Below, in pieces: positions 18,542 through 26,636 of a DNA stretch of 64,000 nt. How positions within the stretch are numbered: position 1 is the first letter of the stretch; every line of letters begins with the position of its first letter. The notes under the pieces were generated by a model, which searched no databases, was not told the DNA's origin, and worked only from the letters and a program-made list of their open reading frames with translations. The translations under genes were made by a program, and so were the position numbers. Origin of the DNA: Candidatus Neomarinimicrobiota bacterium (GTDB lineage: Bacteria > Fidelibacterota > Fidelibacteria > Fidelibacterales > Fidelibacteraceae); assembly GCA_021157965.1 (NCBI GenBank), contig JAGGVO010000041.1, positions 124,001 to 188,000 on the forward strand, written 5' to 3'.

Positions 18542-18551
18542 CTGAGCCCCC

Positions 18552-18812
18552 TTATTTCTGAAGTATAAGAGATTCTATTTTCCGGATTATCCGGGAGATG
18601 GTTGCGTTTTCCATAATTTCGCCATCGATGCGGACAAACGGAGCCTTGCCCCGGGAGCGGTTTTCACAGTATTCCAGGCAGTTGCAACCTGTGATTATGA
18701 CGTTTTCCCGGAAATCTTCCGGAAGATAATCCTCCAGAAGCATCAGATCTGATCCCCCCATGACAAAACAATGGGTTCCCGTGCAGATTTCAACGGTAAT
18801 TTTTTCTTTCAT
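18552..18812 (-). CDS. Thioredoxin-like [2Fe-2S] ferredoxin (NuoE-like small protein)
   Basis: 86 residues with CTGTHC near the start (Cys10, Cys15) and GCNCLEYC (about 42-49), a four-cysteine set as in the thioredoxin-fold [2Fe-2S] proteins related to NuoE and HydC. It lies between the PP2C gene (9 bases) and the hydrogenase (10 bases), with GAGGTAAGGA before the ATG, so it is probably the electron-transfer partner of one of the hydrogenases. It is much shorter than NuoE and lacks the N-terminal helical part. A similar 88-residue protein is encoded near the promoter end of the same operon. Confidence 0.85.
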   Translation of the reverse strand: MKEKITVEICTGTHCFVMGGSDLMLLEDYLPEDFRENVIITGCNCLEYCENRSRGKAPFVRIDGEIMENATISRIIRKIESLILQK

Positions 18813-18821
18813 TCCTTACCT

Positions 18822-20009
18822 CTATATAAATGTTATGGTCACTTCCTTTAAATATTTTGTCTCCAAAAGCCGGGTAATCTGTTTAACAAGGTTTCGCCTG
18901 ATTTCCAATTCCACCGGGACATTGGGGTCCTGGTGAGCTTCATTGATTTTGGTTCCCACAAGAAAACTGATTTTATCCGAATTCAGAAAATGATGTATCA
19001 GCCGACCGGCTCCGTTGGAGGGCAGGTTATCCGGATTACAGCCGTTTTCCAGGATTTGTAAAACTTTACCCAGCGTTATGGATCCTTCAGTCACCAGATC
19101 CGCCCCTTCCATTGTGGATGTGGCAGGAATTTCCGGATCAAAATCTTTCAGATTCACCGTCAGCTTCCGGCCTGTTTCCCGGGCGATGATGTTTGCCGTT
19201 GTTCCTCCGCAAATAATACGCGTTCCCGGAAATGTATTGAAAAGATCTGCCATGCGGGAATCGTTCTTTTTGTCAATCGGCGGACCTGTGATTAAAAGCA
19301 GCTCTCTGGGATGACGTAAGGTCATGACTCCGCATGTCATGTCGTCATAGGGAGTTTTATGGTCATAAGCCAGAGCTTTATCCGTGATGATTCTGGCTAA
19401 AGTACGGGCATTGATTCCCGGCTGCTGTTTTAAGAGCTGACAGGCAAAATCGCTTAGTGCCTTCTCGCCCCACCCAAAGGGAAACTGTTTTGTGCCGATA
19501 CCGCTTTGTGTTATCCCGTCTGAAAGCAGGATAATTCTGTCTCCAAGCTCACCGTTGAACGCAGAGTAGTATAAGGTGTCGTGTATGCGATCCATACGCG
19601 TCAGGGACATTTCCTGCCGTTCTAAGGGCAGGGGCCGACCGTCCCGGATGACAATTGTCGGCGGGTTACCGTATTCCACCAGATAAACCCTGTTGTTATG
19701 GTCGATTTCGGCAATGGTAAACGTGGCATAGCTTATTTTTCTCTGACTGCAGACCGGCAGGGTGCGGATAATGGCCCGGGCAGTCTCTTTCAAATCATAA
19801 TGGTATGAAATATAATTTAAGGCCATGGTTGCCGTCATGGTGGACAATACATTGGCTTTCACACCGCTTCCCAACCCGTCGGAGAGGACAGATATAACCC
19901 GTTTCTCTTCTTTCAGCTTTCTTGAAAGAAAAGTATCTCCACAAACCAGTTGCCCCCGTTTGTGATATTGATGATGCTCCGTTTCAACGAAAATTTTATG
20001 TTTTTTCAT
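18822..20009 (-). CDS. SpoIIE-type PP2C serine/threonine phosphatase
   Basis: 395 residues from the ATG at 20009, which overlaps the hydS stop by 14 bases; the frame is open a further 27 codons upstream, but those would lie inside hydS. The PP2C core is visible as QLVCGDTFLSR, VISVLSDGLGSGVKAN (metal-binding Asp with the following Gly), ILLSDGITQSG and YDDMTCGVMTLR, the four acidic metal sites of PF07228. The C-terminal 120 residues (ELLLITGPPIDKK onward) contain conserved Cys and Gly residues and are not assigned. PP2C genes next to PAS-containing [FeFe] hydrogenases are a known neighbourhood and are thought to pass the H2/redox signal on by dephosphorylation. No kinase or anti-sigma partner lies next to it. 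Confidence 0.88.
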   Translation of the reverse strand: MKKHKIFVETEHHQYHKRGQLVCGDTFLSRKLKEEKRVISVLSDGLGSGVKANVLSTMTATMALNYISYHYDLKETARAIIRTLPVCSQRKISYATFTIAEIDHNNRVYLVEYGNPPTIVIRDGRPLPLERQEMSLTRMDRIHDTLYYSAFNGELGDRIILLSDGITQSGIGTKQFPFGWGEKALSDFACQLLKQQPGINARTLARIITDKALAYDHKTPYDDMTCGVMTLRHPRELLLITGPPIDKKNDSRMADLFNTFPGTRIICGGTTANIIARETGRKLTVNLKDFDPEIPATSTMEGADLVTEGSITLGKVLQILENGCNPDNLPSNGAGRLIHHFLNSDKISFLVGTKINEAHQDPNVPVELEIRRNLVKQITRLLETKYLKEVTITFI

Positions 20010-21732
20010 GCTTATTCTTGTCAGGTATATCCGATGCAAAGGATTTGACAATGGAATCCAGTACAACCTGTGTTTCGGACGCATTTTCACCCAGGAGATA
20101 AGCGATTTTTTGCACTGTCTCCAGATTTTTTTCTATCACGTTCCTTGTTTTCCGGATAATATGTTCCTTTTGCATGGCCGGTGTGGTGATATCCTGAAAA
20201 ACACCACCCACGATACGGTGTTTTTCGATGGTGAAGACAGATCCGTGAAGAATACGTTTATCATAGCGGATATCCTTATTCAGAATATCTTCACCATCTT
20301 CCAGAACTGTTCTGAAAAGATGGGCGAAAGGAATCACTTTTTCAAGCAATGCGCCTTCCATTCCCGGCCGTGCTTCGAAAACTTTCACACTGTCTTTCCC
20401 GATGAGCCGTGCAAAATTCCTGTTACATTCAACAATTTTTAATTCATCGTTGACAATCACAACACCCGAAGGAATAGAACGTAAAAGAGCATTGGCCTTT
20501 TTCTGGGCAAGTTTACGCATATAAGTCACGCACATTTCCCGTTCGGCCCTCCCGTTCAGTAATTGAATGGCGAAGTCTCGACAGCTATTGTATCCGCATC
20601 CGCCACAATTTAATTCATCTGAGGGGGTATATTTGCCTACCAGGTGTAAGGCGCGGGTGATGTCCGAATCAGAATATTCGGGCATGTGAACCGCTGTCTG
20701 TGAAAAAGTTTCTTCAATTTCTCTTCGGGGCGGCCGGGGAAGCTCTTCAGCAGGATATGCTGCCTGATTCAAAACAGCATACCTTTTAATGACCGTACTG
20801 CCGTTGTTCAGACGGGCAGGACCGTTAATACATCCCCCTTTGCATGTAAGCAATTCAATGAAGACAGGGCGGTCCGGCCGGAATTGTTCTAACCCGTTCA
20901 GAGCCATCTGTATATTTTCTACACCGGAAAAGGACATGAATGCAGGATCATGAAGTGAACATTCAGAACGCACGCCGGAAATCATCCCCCCTTCAACAGG
21001 GTACATAGCCCCTTCTCGCGCTGTTTCGGGGACAAATTTTTCTTCCGGTAATACAGGTTCTGATGCCGGATCAATTCCTTCCTGCTTAAACCAATCCAGG
21101 AGATTTTTAAAGGTAATAGCAGCATTGACCCGGTCAGGATGTCTGTCTGATTCATCCTTTTTTGCAATGCAGGGACCAATAAACACGACAGCGATGTCAG
21201 ACCCGTACATTTCTTTCAGAATGCCGGCATGGACCTGCATGGGTGATTGAAAGGATGTGACGGCCTCATGAAAAGCAGGGTAATGTTTTCGGATCAGCTC
21301 CACGGCGGATGGGCAGGCGGAAGACAGATAATATCCCGGTGTGGCATGGTCCAGCGTCCGGGCAATATGGGCAGATACTTCCTGAGCCCCCAGGGCGGTT
21401 TCTGAAACTTCAGAAAAGCCCAGACGCTTCAGGGCGCGAATCAGCTGAGATCTGTGGAGTCCCGGAAACTCGCTGATATAAGAGGGCGCCAGAGAAACAA
21501 ATACTTTTTCTTTCAACCGGATCAAATTTTTTACCCGTTCAATGTCGTTTCGGATCTTTTTTGCTCCGGACGGGCACACTTCCACGCAATGCCCGCAGAG
21601 AATGCAATCCCCGGAAATCACGGATGCTTTCCCTTCTTCAATTCGGATTGCCTTTACCGGACAGTGGCGAACACATTTATAACAGTCCTGACAATCGGTA
21701 ACACCGGTATAAATCGGATAGGAAGCATTCAT
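19996..21732 (-). CDS. hydS: Putative sensory [FeFe] hydrogenase HydS (group C, with PAS domain)
   Basis: 578 residues. Two [4Fe-4S] motifs start the protein (CQDCYKCVRHCP at 14-25, CILCGHCVEVCP at 43-54). The H-cluster domain follows, with L1 SSACPSAVEL (Cys140), L2 IGPCIAKKDE (Cys188) and L3 LTCKGGCINGP (Cys297, Cys301). Next is an extra Fe-S module (NCGGCGYNSC, Cys376/379/384 with Cys401) and then a PAS domain (about 410-520, IPSGVVIVNDELKIVECNRN). The residue that relays protons in catalytic enzymes (the first Cys of TSCCP) is alanine here, as in characterised HydS of Thermotoga. This points to a sensor with low turnover. A C-terminal helical tail carries no kinase domain, so output probably goes through the overlapping PP2C phosphatase gene. 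Confidence 0.93.
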   Translation of the reverse strand: MNASYPIYTGVTDCQDCYKCVRHCPVKAIRIEEGKASVISGDCILCGHCVEVCPSGAKKIRNDIERVKNLIRLKEKVFVSLAPSYISEFPGLHRSQLIRALKRLGFSEVSETALGAQEVSAHIARTLDHATPGYYLSSACPSAVELIRKHYPAFHEAVTSFQSPMQVHAGILKEMYGSDIAVVFIGPCIAKKDESDRHPDRVNAAITFKNLLDWFKQEGIDPASEPVLPEEKFVPETAREGAMYPVEGGMISGVRSECSLHDPAFMSFSGVENIQMALNGLEQFRPDRPVFIELLTCKGGCINGPARLNNGSTVIKRYAVLNQAAYPAEELPRPPRREIEETFSQTAVHMPEYSDSDITRALHLVGKYTPSDELNCGGCGYNSCRDFAIQLLNGRAEREMCVTYMRKLAQKKANALLRSIPSGVVIVNDELKIVECNRNFARLIGKDSVKVFEARPGMEGALLEKVIPFAHLFRTVLEDGEDILNKDIRYDKRILHGSVFTIEKHRIVGGVFQDITTPAMQKEHIIRKTRNVIEKNLETVQKIAYLLGENASETQVVLDSIVKSFASDIPDKNKHEKT

Positions 21733-21995
21733 TTGTTTCCTCCTTCCAATACGTGGAGGATTAAATCTTTAACAGAATCCGGATGAACTTCCGGATATTC
21801 CCGTCCGTTAATGTTGATGACCGGTCCCTTTGAACAGGAACCACTGCATAAGCGGCCTTCGATTGTAATCCAGTCCTCAAGGCCCTGCTCGCGGATGAAT
21901 TCCCGGAGAATCTGCAGATTGTATCGATTCCCCCGGCTAAAACAGGAACTGCCCATGCAGATTTCAAGATGCAGGGGCTGACGCTTTCTTTCCAT
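21729..21995 (-). CDS. Thioredoxin-like [2Fe-2S] ferredoxin, HydS-associated
   Basis: 88 residues from the ATG at 21995, which has AGGGAG just upstream; the much longer open frame before it runs antisense-like through rex in another frame and is not credible. Four cysteines, CMGSSC near residue 11 and CSGSC near 48, match the small thioredoxin-fold [2Fe-2S] proteins. Its start lies inside the end of rex and its stop overlaps the hydS start (ATGA), so rex, this gene and hydS are translationally linked. It probably shuttles electrons to or from HydS. It is a distant paralogue of the 86-residue protein further down the operon. Confidence 0.85.
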   Translation of the reverse strand: MERKRQPLHLEICMGSSCFSRGNRYNLQILREFIREQGLEDWITIEGRLCSGSCSKGPVININGREYPEVHPDSVKDLILHVLEGGNK

Positions 21996-22611
21996 TGTTC
22001 TCCCTGTTTTTGGTATAAAAAATAACGGTTTCCAGTTCAGATTCCAGGTCCACCTGATTGACAAATGCATCTTCAGGTACCCGCAAGGGTATGGAGGAAA
22101 AGGACATGAAGCCGCGGATCCCCAGTTGGTACAGATGATCAAAAACATCCTGTGCCACCGTATCGGGAACAGCCAAAATAGCATGGCGGATTCCGTTCTT
22201 AGGAATATATTCATCCATTTTTTTCGGAGGATATACCGGAACAGCCGTGTTTGAGATCGGGGTTTCGGCCAGGGGATCAAAGGCTGCGGCGATGCGTATC
22301 TTCCCTTTTTGAAAACCAGGATGCAATGAAAGGGCTTTGCCAAGGTTTCCATATCCGGCCAGTATCACGGGAACCGTCTGATCAAGGCCGAGAATTTCTC
22401 TTATCTTTTCAATCAGATCATGAATACGGTATCCTCCCCGTTTTTGTCCCCGGATTCCGAAAATGGAAAAGTCCTTCCGGACCTGGGCCGGCGTGGATCC
22501 GATGGCTTCTGCCAGTGTGTCAGCATGGACCCGGGCAATACCGATTGCATGCATCCGAACCAGGACCGATTTGTAACGGGACAGGCGGGTGATGTGATTT
22601 TGTACGTTCAT
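21964..22611 (-). CDS. rex: Redox-sensing transcriptional repressor Rex
   Basis: 215 residues. The N-terminal winged helix (about 1-80) has ITRLSRYKSVLVRMHA and STPAQVRKDFSIFG, the conserved DNA-recognition helix of Rex. The Rossmann domain begins with the dinucleotide loop VILAGYGNLGKAL (about 87-99), and the domain-swapped C-terminal helix is recognisable by VNQVDLESELETVIFY. Rex leaves its operators when NADH/NAD+ is high and so derepresses fermentative and hydrogen-evolving genes. The start at 22611 has AAAGGAG upstream; an in-frame start 17 codons earlier lies closer to the operator and is less likely. It is the first gene of the hydrogenase operon and is probably autoregulated through the operator 56 bases upstream. 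Confidence 0.95.
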   Translation of the reverse strand: MNVQNHITRLSRYKSVLVRMHAIGIARVHADTLAEAIGSTPAQVRKDFSIFGIRGQKRGGYRIHDLIEKIREILGLDQTVPVILAGYGNLGKALSLHPGFQKGKIRIAAAFDPLAETPISNTAVPVYPPKKMDEYIPKNGIRHAILAVPDTVAQDVFDHLYQLGIRGFMSFSSIPLRVPEDAFVNQVDLESELETVIFYTKNRENNGKKASAPAS

Positions 22612-22666
22612 TGACACTCCTTTTCTCACAAAAGTATACAAAAATAAAAAACAAAAACCCATAATA

Positions 22667-22684
22667 TTGTGAAATTATTCACAT
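22667..22684. promoter_or_regulatory. Rex operator upstream of rex
   Basis: TTGTGAAATTATTCACAT matches the Rex consensus TTGTGAA-N4-TTCACAA at all but the last base. It lies 56 bases before the rex start in the gap between rex (-) and the nucleosidase gene (+). A second half-site, ATTCACATT, lies at about 22699-22707. The direct reading is NADH-responsive autocontrol of the rex-hydS-hydrogenase operon; control of the divergent plus-strand gene is possible. Confidence 0.85.
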
Positions 22685-22795
22685 TAAAATTTAGAACATT
22701 CACATTATTCCTGTTTCCATTTAACAGGTTAATACAAAAGGATTGATTTTTTAGAAAAACAGGGAAAAGGAGTATGGATTATTCTAATTTACGGA

Positions 22796-23407
22796 ATGAC
22801 CGGTATTGCGTATGGAACGCTCATTGTGTTTGCCCTGAAAGGGGAACTGCATTCTGTGTTTCAAAAGATTGATTTGAAAGCCCGTTATTCCCTGAGCAAA
22901 AGAAAGCACTTATACCATGCTGAATGGCAAGATATTCCATTTTATTTGTTACAGACAGGGGTTGGCTCTGGTGCGGTCCGGGATGCTTTAGATGCTCTTC
23001 CCTCTGATATGGAGATTTCACGGATTGTAAATGCCGGGACCTGTGGTTCTCTGAGGGATGACCTGTCGCCGGGGGATATTGTTGTGCCGGAAAAGGTTAT
23101 TGCCGAATGGGATCATACGATTCAAAAACCCGGAAAAACACCCTCAGACATTCAGACTGTAAAAACCTGTATAACAGTTGGTTGCAGCCAAAATACAGTT
23201 GAATTCAGAGAAAGGTTGAAAAATCAATTCAAAGCGGATATTGTGGATATGGAAGCCTGGGCCGTGATGGACTGGGCATGCAGACATGGAATTCCTGCCT
23301 ATGTGCTCAAATGTGTCAGCGATCAGGTTGGTCCTCAATCATCTGTTGAATTGAAACAACACCTGTCTGACTGCTCGCAGACATTAGCCGAAGCCCTTTT
23401 ATCATGA
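22796..23407 (+). CDS. Nucleoside phosphorylase-superfamily protein (MTA/SAH nucleosidase-like)
   Basis: 203 residues, PF01048 fold. Markers are LLQTGVGSGAVRDALDAL (phosphate/ribose region), VNAGTCGSLRDDLSPGDIVV (base-binding strand) and ADIVDMEAWAVMDWA with the ribose-contacting Met-Glu pair. Then comes LKCVSDQV, whose Asp matches the catalytic Asp of MTAN/futalosine hydrolase. The enzyme should split an adenosine-type nucleoside; whether the substrate is methylthioadenosine, S-adenosylhomocysteine, futalosine or another nucleoside cannot be told. The strongest Shine-Dalgarno (AAAAGGAG, 22766-22771) lies about 25 bases before this ATG and at ideal distance for an out-of-frame ATG at 22774. 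The true start is therefore uncertain. Overlaps the next gene by ATGA. Confidence 0.85.
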   Translation: MTGIAYGTLIVFALKGELHSVFQKIDLKARYSLSKRKHLYHAEWQDIPFYLLQTGVGSGAVRDALDALPSDMEISRIVNAGTCGSLRDDLSPGDIVVPEKVIAEWDHTIQKPGKTPSDIQTVKTCITVGCSQNTVEFRERLKNQFKADIVDMEAWAVMDWACRHGIPAYVLKCVSDQVGPQSSVELKQHLSDCSQTLAEALLS

Positions 23408-24249
23408 AACCTGCAATGCGTATTTCTGTCATTATTCCCGTATATAATCGCGAACACACCATCCGGCGGGCCGTAGACAGCGTGTTGAAGCAGAGCCGGC
23501 CGGCAGATGAAATTCTTGTTGTTGATGACGGCTCAACGGACGGAACACCTTCTGTATTAGCGGATTATGGAGATAAAATTTGTGTAGTACATCAGGAGAA
23601 CAAGGGAGTTTCGGCCGCACGAAACCTGGGAATCCGGGCTTCATCCGGAAACTGGATTGCCCTTTTGGATAGTGATGATGAATGGCTCCGGGACAAACTG
23701 GCCCTGCAGGAATCCTGGTTAAAGGCAAACTCCTCTTTCCGGATCTGTCAGACACAGGAAATCTGGATTCGCCGGGGGAGGCGGGTAAATCCCATGAAAA
23801 AACACACGAAAGTTCACGGAGATATTTTCCTGCCCAGCCTGAAACGTTGTCTTGTGAGTCCTTCGGCCGTACTTTTTGAGCGGCGGCTTTTCGAGGAGAC
23901 CGGCGGCTTTGATGAGTCTCTTCCGGTCTGTGAGGATTACGATTTGTGGCTTCGGATTTCCCTCCGTGAACCGGTAGGTCTTCTGCCCGAAGCGGGCATT
24001 ATAAAATATGGAGGACACAAGGATCAGCTTTCCCGGTCCTTGTGGGGAATGGATCGTTTCCGCGTGAAGGCTCTGGAAAAATTGTTGAAAGACAATCCGG
24101 AACTTTCCAGGGATAAAAAAGTGGCCGTACTGCAAGAACTGATCCACAAACTGACGGTTTTATATCAGGGGGCTCTGAAACGGAAAGTTAACGGGAATAC
24201 GTGGGAAAAAAAGCTGGAAAGATATAACTTTATGCTTCAACAATTGTGA
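23404..24249 (+). CDS. Glycosyltransferase family 2 (GT-A)
   Basis: 281 residues. The GT2 core is complete: ISVIIPVYNREHTIRRAVDS at the start, EILVVDDGSTDGTP, GVSAARNLGIRASSG and the metal-binding IALLDSDDEW (DXD type, about residue 90). The acceptor-side motif VCEDYDLWLRISLREP (about 178) carries the usual ED catalytic pair. The last 60 residues are helical and charged. It transfers a sugar from a nucleotide donor to a cell-surface glycan or lipid acceptor, and is probably cytoplasmic or peripheral to the inner membrane as there are no membrane segments. Its neighbours (nucleosidase, MetX-like hydrolase) do not point to one pathway. Confidence 0.9.
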   Translation: MKPAMRISVIIPVYNREHTIRRAVDSVLKQSRPADEILVVDDGSTDGTPSVLADYGDKICVVHQENKGVSAARNLGIRASSGNWIALLDSDDEWLRDKLALQESWLKANSSFRICQTQEIWIRRGRRVNPMKKHTKVHGDIFLPSLKRCLVSPSAVLFERRLFEETGGFDESLPVCEDYDLWLRISLREPVGLLPEAGIIKYGGHKDQLSRSLWGMDRFRVKALEKLLKDNPELSRDKKVAVLQELIHKLTVLYQGALKRKVNGNTWEKKLERYNFMLQQL

Positions 24250-24272
24250 AACAATCGTCAGAGGAAAGAATC

Positions 24273-25286
24273 ATGAAATACAGATGGATGTTTCTCATAA
24301 TAATCAGTGTTTCCGTTCTTCATGGAGCGTCTCTCCAGCAATTTGCCGAGATCGGCGATTTCACACTTTTTGACGGAGATGTTATTGAGAATTGCCGTGT
24401 GGGATATCGCATTGTCGGGACTTTTCCCCGCGACGAAGATGAGATTGTTGTTTTTCCCACATGGTTCGGAGGAACGTCGGAGCATGTGGAAGGACTGATT
24501 CGGGCCTATAACTTTATTGACACGACGCGTTTTACGATCATTATTATGGATGCCTTCGGCAACGGCGTTTCCTCTTCACCGTCTAACAGTATTACGCAAA
24601 AAGACGACCTTTTTCCCGAGTTTACCATTCTGGATATGGTCCGGGCACAGTACCTGGTTCTCACACAAACCCTGCGCTTGAATCATGTATATGCCGTTGT
24701 AGGAGGATCCATGGGCAGTATGCAGGCATTTGAATGGTTGGTTACCTATCCCTCCTTTATGGATAAAGTGGTTGCTTATGTGAGTACACCCCGCATGACA
24801 TCCGGGGACTTGCTGCACAAAGAGTTTCAACTTCGGCTGATTCAAATGGCACGCACGTACCGGGTCCCCGAGAAACGCCTGATGATGTTGCTGGATATGT
24901 CCCAGGATTTGGTAGCCCGGACACCGGAATATCTGGTCACTGAGATACCGGTGGAGAAATTTGAGGATTACCTGGAGAAATTTGAGCAATCCTCCGGACG
25001 GGTATTTAACAGCTATAACTGGGAAAGTCAGTTGAAGGCCATGATGAACCACAATATTGGGAAACACTTTGAAAATGGTTATGATGAAGCGGTCTCGGAA
25101 GCTATTGCCGACCTTTTGGTCATTGTGAACCGCCGGGATCATCTGGTGATGCCACAACCGGCTTTGGATCTGGCAGATCGTTTAAATGCAGAGACTTTCA
25201 TTTTGGACAATAAATACGGACATCTGGGCATCACGCCGGAAATAGACAGGGTGATACCCGTCATTCACACATTTTTAGAAAGGTAA
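24273..25286 (+). CDS. Exported alpha/beta hydrolase of the MetX (homoserine acetyltransferase-like) family
   Basis: 337 residues. The ATG at 24273 has AGAGGAAAG before it; a GTG at 24246 in the same frame has none. Unlike cytoplasmic MetX, it begins with a signal peptide (YRWMFLIIISVSVLHGAS). The hydrolase core is intact, with VVGGSMGSMQAFEW giving nucleophile Ser146, acid Asp289 in VNRRDH and base His317 in YGHLG. The opening FGGTSEH and DAFGNGVSSSPSN segments correspond to the MetX oxyanion loop region. The export signal argues against methionine synthesis and for an envelope esterase, acyltransferase or lipase-like role. It starts 23 bases after the glycosyltransferase and ends six before the peptidase gene. 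Confidence 0.85.
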   Translation: MKYRWMFLIIISVSVLHGASLQQFAEIGDFTLFDGDVIENCRVGYRIVGTFPRDEDEIVVFPTWFGGTSEHVEGLIRAYNFIDTTRFTIIIMDAFGNGVSSSPSNSITQKDDLFPEFTILDMVRAQYLVLTQTLRLNHVYAVVGGSMGSMQAFEWLVTYPSFMDKVVAYVSTPRMTSGDLLHKEFQLRLIQMARTYRVPEKRLMMLLDMSQDLVARTPEYLVTEIPVEKFEDYLEKFEQSSGRVFNSYNWESQLKAMMNHNIGKHFENGYDEAVSEAIADLLVIVNRRDHLVMPQPALDLADRLNAETFILDNKYGHLGITPEIDRVIPVIHTFLER

Positions 25287-25292
25287 TATCAC

Positions 25293-26636
25293 ATGACGAA
25301 AAGACACATAACGACCCAATTTCTGTCCCAATGCAGGGGAAATTTAAAGGACAATCCTCCTAAACACGTTCTCAGGAACAGTATCATTCAAAACGGGATT
25401 GATAAAACGGTGTTGAACCATGATTCAACCGTTCAAAATATCTTTACATTCTCACATGAAATTCCTACCGGAAAAATCACCAATCAGGAGAAAAGCGGCC
25501 GGTGCTGGATATTTGCCGCCCTGAACACATTCCGTTTTGCAATAGCCCAAAAGATTAAAGTAAAGGATTTTGAACTTTCCCAGAGTTATCCGCTGTTCTG
25601 GGACAAATTTGAAAAATCCAATTATTTTCTGGAAAATATAATAGAAACCCGCAATGAAACTACAGACAGCCGGATTGTCATGTGGCTGATGAAGAATCCG
25701 GTACAGGATGGAGGCCAGTGGGATATGTTTGCAGGGTTGGTGGAAAAATACGGTATCGTTCCTAAACAGGCGATGCCCGAAACCTTTCACAGCAGCAATA
25801 CACATCGGATGAATCAACTATTGACCCTTAAACTCAGAGCCTCGGCGTCCCGGCTTCGGGAGATGGCTGCCAAAGGTGCCGGGGAGGATGATCTCCGGAC
25901 GGAAAAAGAACAGATCCTGGAAAAAATCTATGATATGCTGGTCTCCTTTCTGGGAAATCCACCGGTATCCTTTGATTTTGAATACCGGGATGATGATAAA
26001 AAATATCATGATGACCGGAACTTGACCCCCCTTACCTTTTATGAAAAATATCTGGATAAGAAGCCGGCAGATTATATCAGTGTAATTCATGCACCCACGG
26101 AAGACAAACCTTTCATGAAAACGTATACGGTTCAATTTCTTGGAAGTGTTTTGGAAGGTCGTCCGGTTAAATACCTGAATGTAGATATTAAAACCCTGAA
26201 ATCATTGGCCCTTGCCCAGCTAAAGGCCGGCGAACCGGTTTGGTTTGGGTGTGATGTGGGGCAATTGTCAGACCGGGAAAGTGGTGTTATGGATACGCAA
26301 CTTTTTTTGTATGAGGATGCCCTGGAGACCACTTTTGATCTTGATAAAGCCGGCCGCCTGAATTATGGCGAGAGTATGCTGACCCATGCCATGGTTTTTA
26401 CCGGCGTTCACTGTGTAAACGAAAAGCCGGTGCGATGGAAAGTAGAAAACAGCTGGAGCGAAAAATCCGGGAAAGAGGGTTTCTTTATTATGACGGATGA
26501 GTGGTTTGATGAATACAATTATCAGGTGGTAATTCACAAGAAATATTTAAGTCCGGAACTGCGTCAGGCAGCAGAGCAAAAACCGGTGGTTTTGAAACCC
26601 TGGGATCCCATGGGATCATTGGCTTTCCGGTTTTGA
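25293..26636 (+). CDS. pepC: Aminopeptidase C / bleomycin hydrolase (peptidase C1B)
   Basis: 447 residues, the normal length for this family. The papain-type catalytic triad is clear: Cys71 in KSGRCWIFAALN, His365 in THAMVFTGV and Asn386 in WKVENSWS. NQEKSGRCW and the PVQDGGQWDM segment are C1B signatures that separate it from secreted papains. No signal peptide is present, so it should work in the cytoplasm as a hexameric aminopeptidase that trims peptides taken up by the cell, in keeping with the peptide- and amino-acid-based metabolism suggested by other genes here. Its last 21 bases overlap the end of the convergent folC gene. Confidence 0.94.
   Translation: MTKRHITTQFLSQCRGNLKDNPPKHVLRNSIIQNGIDKTVLNHDSTVQNIFTFSHEIPTGKITNQEKSGRCWIFAALNTFRFAIAQKIKVKDFELSQSYPLFWDKFEKSNYFLENIIETRNETTDSRIVMWLMKNPVQDGGQWDMFAGLVEKYGIVPKQAMPETFHSSNTHRMNQLLTLKLRASASRLREMAAKGAGEDDLRTEKEQILEKIYDMLVSFLGNPPVSFDFEYRDDDKKYHDDRNLTPLTFYEKYLDKKPADYISVIHAPTEDKPFMKTYTVQFLGSVLEGRPVKYLNVDIKTLKSLALAQLKAGEPVWFGCDVGQLSDRESGVMDTQLFLYEDALETTFDLDKAGRLNYGESMLTHAMVFTGVHCVNEKPVRWKVENSWSEKSGKEGFFIMTDEWFDEYNYQVVIHKKYLSPELRQAAEQKPVVLKPWDPMGSLAFRF

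Noticed and set aside
21996-22352. Long upstream extension of the 88-residue [2Fe-2S] protein
   Set aside because: It lies in another frame within rex and encodes Trp- and Pro-rich non-conserved sequence; the ATG at 21995 has its own ribosome-binding site.
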